This document shows positions 23,846 through 31,862 of a stretch of 64,000 bases of DNA, piece by piece. The position numbers and the translations under genes were made by a program. The stretch is from Limivivens faecihominis (GTDB lineage: Bacteria; Bacillota; Clostridia; Lachnospirales; Lachnospiraceae). The stretch covers positions 144,579 through 208,578 of the forward strand of contig NZ_JAJEPR010000004.1 in NCBI RefSeq assembly GCF_020686945.1. The letters run 5' to 3'. The notes under the pieces are model-generated. The model worked only from the letters and a program-made list of their open reading frames with translations. It was not told the origin of the DNA and made no database searches. Position 1 is the first letter of the stretch, and each line of letters opens with the position of its first letter.

Positions 23846-25095
23846 GAAAGTTCAATGATATGCTTGCAGATGAGATCCGTAATACGGGGTGGAAAACTTT
23901 CTCCGATCGTATCGCGGATGAGACCGTCAGATACAAGCTTTCCGTCTATGGTAAAAGAAAATGGATAGGAAGCAATCGACTGGATTATAAGCCCTTCATA
24001 CAAAGAGAGTACTCTGCTTTGATCCGGATGCAGCTTATTATCTGAACATGCATATTGAAAATTTTGTGTCAAAGTGCTGGCCGGTTCATCCCAGTTCATC
24101 CGTTTATAAGCGCTGACAAAACCTTTCATCAGTCTTTTCTCACCGGTTTTCTTGTCTTCAACCCAGGGACGGGGCAGGAGAGCACCACATTTTTCACAAT
24201 AAAGAGGAGTATCCGTATGCAATTTGTTGATCCCATTTTTATCATGTGAAGCGCCATGTATTTTATTGCCTTGAAATCTGCAGGCAGGATTCACACACTG
24301 ATTATTAAATGCGCTGGCTCCTTCAGGAGTATTATCAATCCAAAATAATTTTTTCGCATCAAGCAAAGGGACTTTATGTAAGCCATCATAGCCCGTTGCC
24401 TTATTTTTTCCTTTTTCTGCTCTCAATGACGGAAGATTTCCAATCGCCTCACGCAATGTAATCCACGGTTGTGTTGCTTCAGGAAATAAAGAGCCATTTT
24501 TTAAATATTGTTTTTTGGCATGCTCATTTCTTGAAAGTACGGTTACCAGACGTTTTCGATGCTGTGGAATACCATAATCGGCAGTATCAATCGCGACTGG
24601 TTTGCCAAAATAGTCCTTTCCAAGTTCACGCATAATGTAGTCTATGATATTGATAAGCTCTTCATTTTCATCAAAAATCAGAGTATTTACCATATTCGTA
24701 ACATTTTCAAGGATGACCCATTCCGGTTTCAGTGCTTTAATGATTTCAATAGCTGGAATAATCAGGCGATTTCTCTCATCCATCTTAGGGCGCAACCCTT
24801 TTCTATAATCGCTGAGCATTTTTCCCATACCATTAGAAGACATTCCCTGACAGGGAGGTGTAGCCAGAATTAAAAAAGGTTCCTCTTTATATATCGAACG
24901 ATAATAATCAATGATTTTTTTCTTTTCGTCCCAGATATTACCACAAAAACACTTTGCTTCCGGATAGTTATGCTGAAAAAGATTCATTCTTTCCGGGAGA
25001 ATATCACAGCCTATGATCGTTGTGATGTCATTGGCTTTTAAACCAAGATCACCAATGCCGGACGATGAAAATAAACTTATTGCATTTCGTTTCAA
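23839..25095 (-). CDS. DNA (cytosine-5) methyltransferase of the R-M system
   Basis: About 418 residues. I prefer the TTG at 25095, seven to eight bases after AGGAG, giving the usual MKRNAISLF start; an ATG at 25113 would overlap the kinase stop. Motifs are I (FSSSGIGDLG), IV (TPPCQGMS with the catalytic Cys), VI (LENV), VIII (QHRKR) and a C-terminal IX/X (IGESFPPRI). The target-recognition region holds two cysteine pairs (CVNPAC and CEKC), a likely zinc ribbon. It protects the host from the adjacent endonuclease. Confidence 0.93.
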   Translation of the reverse strand: MKRNAISLFSSSGIGDLGLKANDITTIIGCDILPERMNLFQHNYPEAKCFCGNIWDEKKKIIDYYRSIYKEEPFLILATPPCQGMSSNGMGKMLSDYRKGLRPKMDERNRLIIPAIEIIKALKPEWVILENVTNMVNTLIFDENEELINIIDYIMRELGKDYFGKPVAIDTADYGIPQHRKRLVTVLSRNEHAKKQYLKNGSLFPEATQPWITLREAIGNLPSLRAEKGKNKATGYDGLHKVPLLDAKKLFWIDNTPEGASAFNNQCVNPACRFQGNKIHGASHDKNGINKLHTDTPLYCEKCGALLPRPWVEDKKTGEKRLMKGFVSAYKRMNWDEPASTLTQNFQYACSDNKLHPDQSRVLSLYEGLIIQSIASYPFSFTIDGKLVSDGLIRDTIGESFPPRITDLICKHIIELSK

Positions 25096-25109
25096 CGTTT
25101 TTTCTCCTA

Positions 25110-26045
25110 TCATACCCGGATCCCCAGCTCTGCAGGCAGAAATCTCGGGCAGACATTCTCGGAGGAGGTAACAACGGAGGCGGCCAGTCTCGTGCCGATC
25201 TCCACGGATTCGCTTAAGTCACAGCCGTAGGTCAGGCCGCTGACGACGCCGGCACAGAAGGAATCACCGGCTCCGGTGGTATCCCGGACCTGAACCTTTC
25301 TGGCGGGGCAGAAGCCGCTCTTTCCACCTCGTTCCGCGTAAACGGCTCCTTCGCCGCCCATCGTGATGACCATGGAATCGATGTTGGCTTTCTCCAGACA
25401 GCCGGCGAGGATTTTTTCCACCTCAGCCGGCGTTTTTTCACTGTAATCGTCAGTGAAAAAGATTCCTGCTTCCTCGAGATTGCAGATGAAACAATCGAAT
25501 TTCTGGAGAAAATCTCTGCGCTCAATGGCGATGCTCATATTGCTGATGACGCCGTAGAGCTTTTTATCATACTTTTCACAGAGTTGAATGACCTTTTTCA
25601 CGATCTCCTTGTCTATGTCCACTTCGACGACCACGGAATCGGCCTCGGCAAAGATCTCGTCGCCTTTTTCCTCCAGAATATCGAGAATCGGCATCAGGTT
25701 CGGCCGCTGGGAGACGGAACCGGCCAGATCTCCGTTGTGGTCGAAGACGGCCAGCCAGGTTCCCATGCCATTGGGAATCGTACGCATATATTCGGTATTT
25801 ACCTTGTGATTCTGAAGCTTGCGGATGACGTCGCCGCCGAGGGCAGAGTCGTCAACGATGCCTAAAAAGGTGGGGCGAAGCTCGATATTGGCGATATCCT
25901 CCACCACATTCCGGCTCACGCCGCCGTGAACGTATTTAATCTTTCCGGCATTCCGGCCCGTGGGAAGATAAATTCCCTCCGGAAAGCCCTTGATATCCAC
26001 AAAAACAGCTCCGATTACAATAATTCCATTCTTATGTACTGCCAT
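25110..26045 (-). CDS. PfkB-family carbohydrate/nucleoside kinase
   Basis: About 311 residues from the ATG at 26045; a TTG at 26057 abuts the ribosome-binding site and is unlikely. The ribokinase fold has VHGGVSRNVVEDIA (substrate lid region) and the C-terminal signature RDTTGAGDSFCAG with the catalytic Asp. The substrate could be a sugar or pseudouridine; RNVVEDIA-type lids occur in pseudouridine-kinase-like members, but this is weak. The methyltransferase frame begins at its stop codon. Confidence 0.85.
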   Translation of the reverse strand: MAVHKNGIIVIGAVFVDIKGFPEGIYLPTGRNAGKIKYVHGGVSRNVVEDIANIELRPTFLGIVDDSALGGDVIRKLQNHKVNTEYMRTIPNGMGTWLAVFDHNGDLAGSVSQRPNLMPILDILEEKGDEIFAEADSVVVEVDIDKEIVKKVIQLCEKYDKKLYGVISNMSIAIERRDFLQKFDCFICNLEEAGIFFTDDYSEKTPAEVEKILAGCLEKANIDSMVITMGGEGAVYAERGGKSGFCPARKVQVRDTTGAGDSFCAGVVSGLTYGCDLSESVEIGTRLAASVVTSSENVCPRFLPAELGIRV

Positions 26046-26078
26046 ATGAAAAAACAACCTTTCTTACTTTGAGTATTT

Positions 26079-26089
26079 GCATTATACCA
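26079..26089 (-). promoter_or_regulatory. Extended -10 promoter of the PfkB kinase
   Basis: On the minus strand TGGTATAAT provides a TG extension and a perfect TATAAT about 35 bases before the ATG at 26045. No good -35 hexamer is present. Confidence 0.5.
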
Positions 26090-26137
26090 TGAGCATCTCA
26101 GAAAAGAAACTTTTTTGTAAAATTTTTATAAAACCTC

Positions 26138-26168
26138 TTGACTTGAAACTCGACTTTAATGGTACACT
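26138..26168 (+). promoter_or_regulatory. MerR-type promoter with 19-base spacer
   Basis: TTGACT at 26138 and TACACT at 26163 are separated by 19 bases rather than 17, with an imperfect dyad (TTGAAACTCGACTTTAA) filling the spacer. This is the layout of promoters activated by MerR-family regulators through DNA untwisting. The regulator is not in the window. Confidence 0.55.
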
Positions 26169-26231
26169 CATTCTATAAGTAAATATCTGCACTTTTGTAT
26201 ACAGTAACGATAGATAAGGAGAAAAGAAGAA

Positions 26232-27122
26232 ATGTGTAAAGAAGAATCAGAAAAAAAAGAAATCAGCGGCGCATACCTCACCGGTGAGCGTCCTTTATTC
26301 GGCGGGAAAAATCTCTCCATCCAGGATACCATTTTCACCGACGGCGAGTCTCCCTTAAAGGAGGCCAGCGATATCGACCTGAAAAACAGCATGTTCCAGT
26401 GGAAATATCCCCTCTGGTACGCGAAAAACATCACCGCCGAGGACTGCACCTGGTTTGAGATGGCCCGGGCCGGTGTCTGGTACACCGACAATCTCACGGT
26501 GAAAAATGCCGTGATCCAGGCGCCGAAGAATTTCCGCCGCTGCCATGAGCTGACTCTGGACCATGTATTTATGCCCAACGCAGCCGAGACCCTCTGGCAC
26601 TGCAGCGGTGTCACCATGAACGAGGTTTCCGCCAAGGGCGATTATTTCGCCATGAACTGTGAAAATATGAAAATCAGCAACTTCGAGCTGATCGGCAACT
26701 ACTCCTTCGATGGAGCGAAAAATGTGGAAGTTCACAATGCGAAAATGCTCTCCAAGGACGCTTTCTGGAACACCGAAAACGTCACGGTCTATGATTCCTT
26801 CATCTCCGGAGAGTACCTGGGCTGGAACGCAAAGAACCTGACCCTCATCAACTGTACGATTGAGAGCCTTCAGGGCATGTGCTATATCGAGAATCTTGTG
26901 ATGAAAAACTGTAAGCTCTTAAATACCAACCTGGCCTTTGAGTATTCCACCGTGGATGCCGAGATCACCAGCGATATTATCAGCGTCTTAAATCCAACCT
27001 CCGGCATCATCCGGGCCGCATCCATCGGCGAACTCATTATGGATAAGGAAAAAATCGATCCCTCTAAGACAGAGATCGTGTGCGAAAAGATCGGCAAAGT
27101 CAGCGATCATCTGATGGTATAA
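26232..27122 (+). CDS. DUF3737 family protein (beta-helix-like)
   Basis: 296 residues built of short repeating strands (for example NLTVKNAVI, NVTVYDSFI, NLTLINCTI) typical of a right-handed beta-helix. The opening GAYLTGERPLFGGKNL is diagnostic for DUF3737. There is no signal peptide. Function is unknown in the family. It lies 15 bases before the MalY/PatB gene and behind a MerR-type promoter, so the two are probably an inducible pair. Confidence 0.88.
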   Translation: MCKEESEKKEISGAYLTGERPLFGGKNLSIQDTIFTDGESPLKEASDIDLKNSMFQWKYPLWYAKNITAEDCTWFEMARAGVWYTDNLTVKNAVIQAPKNFRRCHELTLDHVFMPNAAETLWHCSGVTMNEVSAKGDYFAMNCENMKISNFELIGNYSFDGAKNVEVHNAKMLSKDAFWNTENVTVYDSFISGEYLGWNAKNLTLINCTIESLQGMCYIENLVMKNCKLLNTNLAFEYSTVDAEITSDIISVLNPTSGIIRAASIGELIMDKEKIDPSKTEIVCEKIGKVSDHLMV

Positions 27123-27137
27123 AAGGAGTGAAGACTT

Positions 27138-28304
27138 ATGCAGAGCATTTTTGATAAAGAGACAGACCGCCGGGGCACCAGAAGCATGAAATGGGATGTG
27201 ACCCCGGAGGAACTTCCCATGTGGGTAGCGGATATGGATTTTGAGACGGCTCCTGCAGTGCAGGAAGCGATTCGCGAAAGAGCCGCTCACGGTGTATTTG
27301 GCTACACCCTCATCGAAGACGACTGGTACGAGGCTTATCAGAACTGGTGGAAAATCCGCCACAATTTCGAGATTCCGCGAGACTGGCTGATTTTCTGCAC
27401 CGGCGTGGTTCCCGCCATCTCCAGTATCGTCCGGAAAATGACCACAGCGGCAGAAAAAGTCGTAGTTCTCACCCCGGTCTACAATATTTTCTTTAATTCC
27501 ATTTACAACAATGGACGAAACATCCTGGAAAGCCCGCTGAAATACGAAAACGGTGCCTATTCCATTGATTTCGAGGACCTGGAAGAGAAGCTTGCCGATC
27601 CCCAGACCTCCCTTATGATCTTCTGTAACCCCCACAACCCTGTGGGCAAGATCTGGGACAAGGAGACACTGGAAAAGGTGGGTGACCTCTGTGTGAAACA
27701 CCATGTCCTGGTGCTTTCCGACGAGATTCACTGCGACCTCACCGAGCCGGGGAAGGATTATGTTCCTTTCGCCTCCGTCTCCGAGAACTGCCGGAAAAAC
27801 AGCATCACCTGTGTGGCCCCCACCAAAGCCTTCAATCTGGCCGGCCTTCAGACCGCAGCCGTCATCGTTCCCGATCCGACGATCCGTCACCGGGTAAACC
27901 GCGGCCTCAATACCGATGAGGTAGCTGAGCCCAACGTTTTCGCAGCGATCGCCCCTGCTGCCGCCTTTGGAAAAGGCGGAGAGTGGCTGGATGAGCTTCG
28001 GGCCTATCTCTTTGAGAACCGCCATTATGCGGAAGCTTTTATCGAGAAAGAGCTTCCCATGCTTCATGTCATAAAAGCCGAGGCTACCTACCTTCTCTGG
28101 GTGGACTGCAATGCCCTGAAAGGCGATCTTTCCGATTTCAGTGATTTTATCCGGAAGACCAGCGGCCTGTACGTCTCTGACGGGCAGGAATACCGCCAGG
28201 GCTACGGTTTCTTAAGAATCAACCTGGCCTGCCCGAAATCCCGGGTGGAGGACGGCATGAACCGGCTGAAAAAAAGTATTCTTGCCTGGAATGAGAAGTT
28301 TTAA
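27138..28304 (+). CDS. PLP-dependent C-S lyase/aminotransferase, MalY/PatB family
   Basis: 388 residues of fold-type I. The N-terminal motif KWDVTPEELPMWVADMDF is the family signature, NPHNPVGKIW binds the cofactor, and the catalytic lysine lies in APTKAFNLAGLQ. Such enzymes cleave cystathionine or other beta-C-S bonds to give thiols, ammonia and pyruvate. AAGGAG precedes the ATG. Co-transcription with DUF3737 is likely. Confidence 0.93.
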   Translation: MQSIFDKETDRRGTRSMKWDVTPEELPMWVADMDFETAPAVQEAIRERAAHGVFGYTLIEDDWYEAYQNWWKIRHNFEIPRDWLIFCTGVVPAISSIVRKMTTAAEKVVVLTPVYNIFFNSIYNNGRNILESPLKYENGAYSIDFEDLEEKLADPQTSLMIFCNPHNPVGKIWDKETLEKVGDLCVKHHVLVLSDEIHCDLTEPGKDYVPFASVSENCRKNSITCVAPTKAFNLAGLQTAAVIVPDPTIRHRVNRGLNTDEVAEPNVFAAIAPAAAFGKGGEWLDELRAYLFENRHYAEAFIEKELPMLHVIKAEATYLLWVDCNALKGDLSDFSDFIRKTSGLYVSDGQEYRQGYGFLRINLACPKSRVEDGMNRLKKSILAWNEKF

Positions 28305-28406
28305 GCCGGTATGGTAGACAGAATCTCATGCGGAATCCTGCAGATGGAGCTTCCGTTCCGCCATACCTGCTAGGTATACCGGATCAACCCCAGAGCAGAA
28401 GAGATC

Positions 28407-28586
28407 ATGAAAACCCATCTGGAAAACGGCGAGCAGCGGATCACTCTGGTAAACCCTGCCGGCTGGAAGCTTCTGGGCTATGCCGTTCCCTTCCTCTCCA
28501 TGGAAGAACAGTACCAGAACGGCAAAGATTTCCTGGGCGGCCTGACGCTCACTCAGGCCCAAAAAGAACAGTATCACTGCGATTAA
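28407..28586 (+). pseudogene. Short reading frame, probable C-terminal remnant of a lost gene
   Basis: A 59-codon frame from ATG 28407 to TAA, with natural codon use and protein-like composition (MKTHLENGEQRITLVNPAGW at the start, ending LTQAQKEQYHCD). The frame is open another nine codons upstream to a TAG, without a start or ribosome-binding site. I do not recognise the protein. The 28305-28406 spacer before it holds nothing else I can name. It may be the tail of a gene deleted after the MalY/PatB gene. Confidence 0.4.
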
Positions 28587-28595
28587 AAAAGAAAA

Positions 28596-28635
28596 GCGTG
28601 TAAAAAATGAGTCTGTTTTTTGCACGCCCTTTTTT
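28596..28635 (+). terminator. Rho-independent terminator
   Basis: GCGTGTAAAAAA pairs with TTTTTTGCACGC (one G-T pair), followed by CCTTTTTT. It ends the DUF3737-MalY/PatB transcription unit. Confidence 0.8.
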
Positions 28636-28673
28636 ACATCACAAGCTTAACATACAGAAAGAAGGTTTTATCT

Positions 28674-29156
28674 ATGGATCTTATCCAGGCAGCAAAAAAT
28701 TTAGGTTTTTCCGATGCAGCTATCATGAATACGAAGGACCTCGTTTTCAAACCGGAATACCGGAAATTCTGCGAGGAAAATCAGTGCGGGAACTATAACC
28801 TGAATCCGGCCTGTCCCCCGGAGAGCGGCACTGTGGAAGAAATGATGGCCCAGGCTCTGAAATATGAAAAAACGTTGGTTCTTCAGACTATCCAGACTCC
28901 TGAAATGGAGTACAAGAAAGCGAAACATTCCCATAACCAGCTGACAGAACAACTGGCCGAACAGATGAAAGCCGCCGGAATGACAGACCTTCTCATCATG
29001 AGCGCCGGTCCCTACAAGCATCACTCCTGCATGTCCGCTTACTGCGTGGACGCCCAGGAGATGGCAGACGCCGTAGGCATGATCTGCTGGGGCCATGATG
29101 GAAAAATTCGCTATTTTTCGCAGATTTTGTTTCACGAAAACAGTTGCATGGAGTAA
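28674..29156 (+). CDS. DUF2284 metal-binding protein
   Basis: About 160 residues from the ATG at 28674 (AGAAGG upstream). Cysteines C41, C51 and later pairs in the pattern CGNYNLNPACPPES, then SCMSAYCVD and a final CWGHDGKI, match DUF2284, a family thought to bind an Fe-S cluster or other metal. No partner gene is evident. The protein is soluble, and it ends about 160 bases before the radical-SAM gene. Confidence 0.85.
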   Translation: MDLIQAAKNLGFSDAAIMNTKDLVFKPEYRKFCEENQCGNYNLNPACPPESGTVEEMMAQALKYEKTLVLQTIQTPEMEYKKAKHSHNQLTEQLAEQMKAAGMTDLLIMSAGPYKHHSCMSAYCVDAQEMADAVGMICWGHDGKIRYFSQILFHENSCME

Positions 29157-29191
29157 TTGAGAATCACATTTCCCGGGAAATGAATATTTGC

Positions 29192-29220
29192 TTGAACTTA
29201 CTTAAGAATCCGGATATAAT
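29192..29220 (+). promoter_or_regulatory. Sigma-A promoter of the radical-SAM/RNase G run
   Basis: TTGAAC at 29192-29197, a 17-base spacer, and TATAAT at 29215-29220. It lies about 95 bases before the ATG at 29315 and supports that start. Confidence 0.8.
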
Positions 29221-29314
29221 AGGAATGTTATGGTGTTCAGGGTTAACCCAATCCTTTACACCAGGCATTCCTGTTTTTAAGAGATCATATCATTTTATTT
29301 TCGAAAGGAAAAAC

Positions 29315-31174
29315 ATGAGAAAACTGGCTTTAAGCGATGAAATTTTACTGAGCATCGAGAAACCAGCCCGCTATATCGGCAATGAGGTAAACTCGGTGAT
29401 GAAAGACAAAGAGCAGGTGGATATCCGCGTTGCTTTTTGTTTTCCGGATGTCTATGAGATCGGTATGTCCCACTTAGGCATCCAGATTCTTTATGATATG
29501 TTCAACCAGCGTGACGATATCTGGTGTGAGCGCGTTTATTCTCCCTGGACCGATCTTGACAAGGTCATGAGAGAAAAACACATTCCCCTTTTCGCCCTGG
29601 AATCCCAGGATCCCGTGAAGGAGTTCGACTTCCTCTGCTTCACGATCCAGTATGAGATGTGCTACACCAATATCCTTCAGGTGCTGGACCTCTCTGGCAT
29701 TCCGCTGCTTGCTTCCGAGCGTACGGAGGAAGACCCCATCGTGATCGGCGGCGGCCCCTGCACCTATAACCCGGAGCCCTTGGCTGATTTCTTTGATATT
29801 TTTTATATTGGCGAAGGTGAGACCGAATATTTCCATCTGATGGACCTTTATAAGGAGTACAAGGCAAAAAGCCTCTCCAGAAAAGAATTTCTCCATGATG
29901 CGGCAAAAATTCCGGGGATTTACGTTCCCTCCCTTTATGAGGTGACTTATAAGGAGGACGGCACCATTGAGTCCTTTGCCCCCGTATGTTCCGATATTCC
30001 CGCTGTCATCGAAAAACAGATCGTCATGGATGTGACGGACACCTATTATCCAAAGGCCCCTGTCGTTCCCTTTATCCGGGCCACCCAGGACCGCGTGGTG
30101 CTGGAGATCCAGCGAGGCTGTATCCGCGGTTGCCGTTTCTGCCAGGCAGGTATGCTCTACCGTCCTTTAAGAGAACGCGATCTTTCCATGCTGAAGGATT
30201 ATGCCATCACCATGCTGAAAAATACCGGCCATGAGGAGATTTCCTTAAGCTCCTTAAGCTCCAGCGATTACTCCGAGCTGGCAGGCATCGTAAATTTCCT
30301 CATCGAGCACTGCGAAGGCCAGGGCATCAATATTTCCCTGCCGTCTCTCCGTATCGACGCCTTTTCCCTGGACGTCATGAGCAAAGTGCAGGATATCAAG
30401 AAAAGCAGCCTGACCTTCGCTCCCGAGGCCGGTTCCCAGCGAATGCGAAACGTCATCAATAAGGGACTCACCGAGGAGGATATCCTGAGAGGTTCCGGCG
30501 AAGCCTTTGCCGGCGGCTGGAATAAGGTAAAACTCTACTTTATGCTGGGTCTTCCCACCGAGGAAGATGAGGATATCAAGGGTATCGCCTATCTGGCGGA
30601 AAAAATCGCCGAGCATTATTATGAGATCCCGAAGGACCAGCGAAACGGAAAGTGCCAGATCACAGTCAGCACCTCCTTCTTCGTTCCGAAGCCCTTCACG
30701 CCGTTCCAGTGGGCTCCCATGAATACCCATGAGGAGTTCCTCGGAAAAGCCTACACGGTCAACCACACGATCAAAGATCAGTTAAATAAGAAGAGTATCA
30801 AATATAACTGGCACGAAGCCGATGTGACTCTGCTGGAAGGTCTGCTGGCCCGGGGTGACCGGAGAATCGGCCGGACGATCCTGAAAGCCTATGAGAATGG
30901 CGCTCTCTACGACGCCTGGAGCGAGACTTTCCACTATGATATCTGGCTCAAAGCCATGGAAGAGACCGGAATCTCCTATGATTTCTACAATTTCCGTACC
31001 CGCACCTTCGACGAGATCCTGCCCTGGGATTTCATCCATATCGGCGTCACCCGGAAATTCCTGGAACGGGAATGGGAGAGAGCAAAACAGGGTATCGTGA
31101 CACCCAACTGCCGCCAGGGCTGCTCAGGCTGCGGCGGAAGATCCTACGGCGGAGGTGTATGCTATGAAGATTAG
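29315..31174 (+). CDS. B12-binding-domain radical SAM protein (TIGR03960 type)
   Basis: 619 residues from the ATG at 29315, which follows AAAGGA and the promoter. An N-terminal B12-binding-like Rossmann region (residues about 40-170) precedes a radical-SAM core with IQRGCIRGCRFCQAG (CxxxCxxC). A C-terminal tail carries CRQGCSGCGG, likely another cluster. The family always sits before a TIGR03936 protein and the RNase G gene, as it does here, which suggests a role in RNA or ribosome-related chemistry. The reaction is unknown. Confidence 0.93.
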   Translation: MRKLALSDEILLSIEKPARYIGNEVNSVMKDKEQVDIRVAFCFPDVYEIGMSHLGIQILYDMFNQRDDIWCERVYSPWTDLDKVMREKHIPLFALESQDPVKEFDFLCFTIQYEMCYTNILQVLDLSGIPLLASERTEEDPIVIGGGPCTYNPEPLADFFDIFYIGEGETEYFHLMDLYKEYKAKSLSRKEFLHDAAKIPGIYVPSLYEVTYKEDGTIESFAPVCSDIPAVIEKQIVMDVTDTYYPKAPVVPFIRATQDRVVLEIQRGCIRGCRFCQAGMLYRPLRERDLSMLKDYAITMLKNTGHEEISLSSLSSSDYSELAGIVNFLIEHCEGQGINISLPSLRIDAFSLDVMSKVQDIKKSSLTFAPEAGSQRMRNVINKGLTEEDILRGSGEAFAGGWNKVKLYFMLGLPTEEDEDIKGIAYLAEKIAEHYYEIPKDQRNGKCQITVSTSFFVPKPFTPFQWAPMNTHEEFLGKAYTVNHTIKDQLNKKSIKYNWHEADVTLLEGLLARGDRRIGRTILKAYENGALYDAWSETFHYDIWLKAMEETGISYDFYNFRTRTFDEILPWDFIHIGVTRKFLEREWERAKQGIVTPNCRQGCSGCGGRSYGGGVCYED

Positions 31175-31862
31175 AGTGAAATTTTCCAAACACGGAGCCA
31201 TGAAATTCATCGGTCATCTGGATATCATGCGATATTTCCAGAAAGCCATCCGGCGGGCTGAAATTCCCATCGTCTTCACCGAAGGCTTCAGCCCCCACAT
31301 GGTCATGTCCTTTGCCTCCCCGTTGGGCGTAGGCATCGAGAGCGAAGGCGAGTACATGGATATCGAGATCAAAGAACCCCTCTCCACAGAGGAAGCCGTA
31401 CGGCGCCTGGACGCTGTCATGAGCGAGGGCATGCGGATTCTCGATTTCCGTCAGATTCCCGAGGAAAAAGCCAGCAACGCCATGGCGCTTGTGGCCGCTG
31501 CCGATTACCGGATCCGTTTCCGGGAGGGCTACGAGCCGGATCTGGACTGGAAAAAGCTCTACACTGCTTTTCTGGAACAGCCTTCCATTTCCATTATCAA
31601 GAAAACGAAAAAAAGCGAGACAGAGCTGGATATCCGCCCGCTGATCTACGAGAGCCATCTGGAAGGAGACAGCATTTTTGTACGTCTTTCTTCCGGAAGC
31701 GCTGCGAACATCAAACCGGAGCTTATGATGGAGGCCTTTGCTTCCTATGCAGGCTTCTCTCTGGAACCCTTCTCCCTGATGGTCACACGGATCGATCTCT
31801 ATGCGGCAGGCCCCGACGGAACCTTTGTCTCCTTAAATGAACTGGGTGAGAAAATTGGATAA
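31164..31862 (+). CDS. TIGR03936 (DUF2344) radical-SAM-associated protein
   Basis: 232 residues from the ATG at 31164, seven bases after GGAGGT and overlapping the radical-SAM gene by eleven bases. The start MKIRVKFSKHGAMKFIGHLD and the motif FTEGFSPHMVMSFASPLGVG are family signatures. Fused forms with the radical-SAM protein exist in other genomes, so the two probably form a complex. Function is not known. Confidence 0.92.
   Translation: MKIRVKFSKHGAMKFIGHLDIMRYFQKAIRRAEIPIVFTEGFSPHMVMSFASPLGVGIESEGEYMDIEIKEPLSTEEAVRRLDAVMSEGMRILDFRQIPEEKASNAMALVAAADYRIRFREGYEPDLDWKKLYTAFLEQPSISIIKKTKKSETELDIRPLIYESHLEGDSIFVRLSSGSAANIKPELMMEAFASYAGFSLEPFSLMVTRIDLYAAGPDGTFVSLNELGEKIG

Noticed and set aside
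26988..28067. 359-codon minus-strand frame over DUF3737 and MalY/PatB
   Set aside because: Antisense to two clear genes and without motifs or a ribosome site.
29144..29314. N-terminal extension of the radical-SAM protein
   Set aside because: A clear promoter lies inside this stretch, and the ATG at 29315 has its own AAAGGA site.
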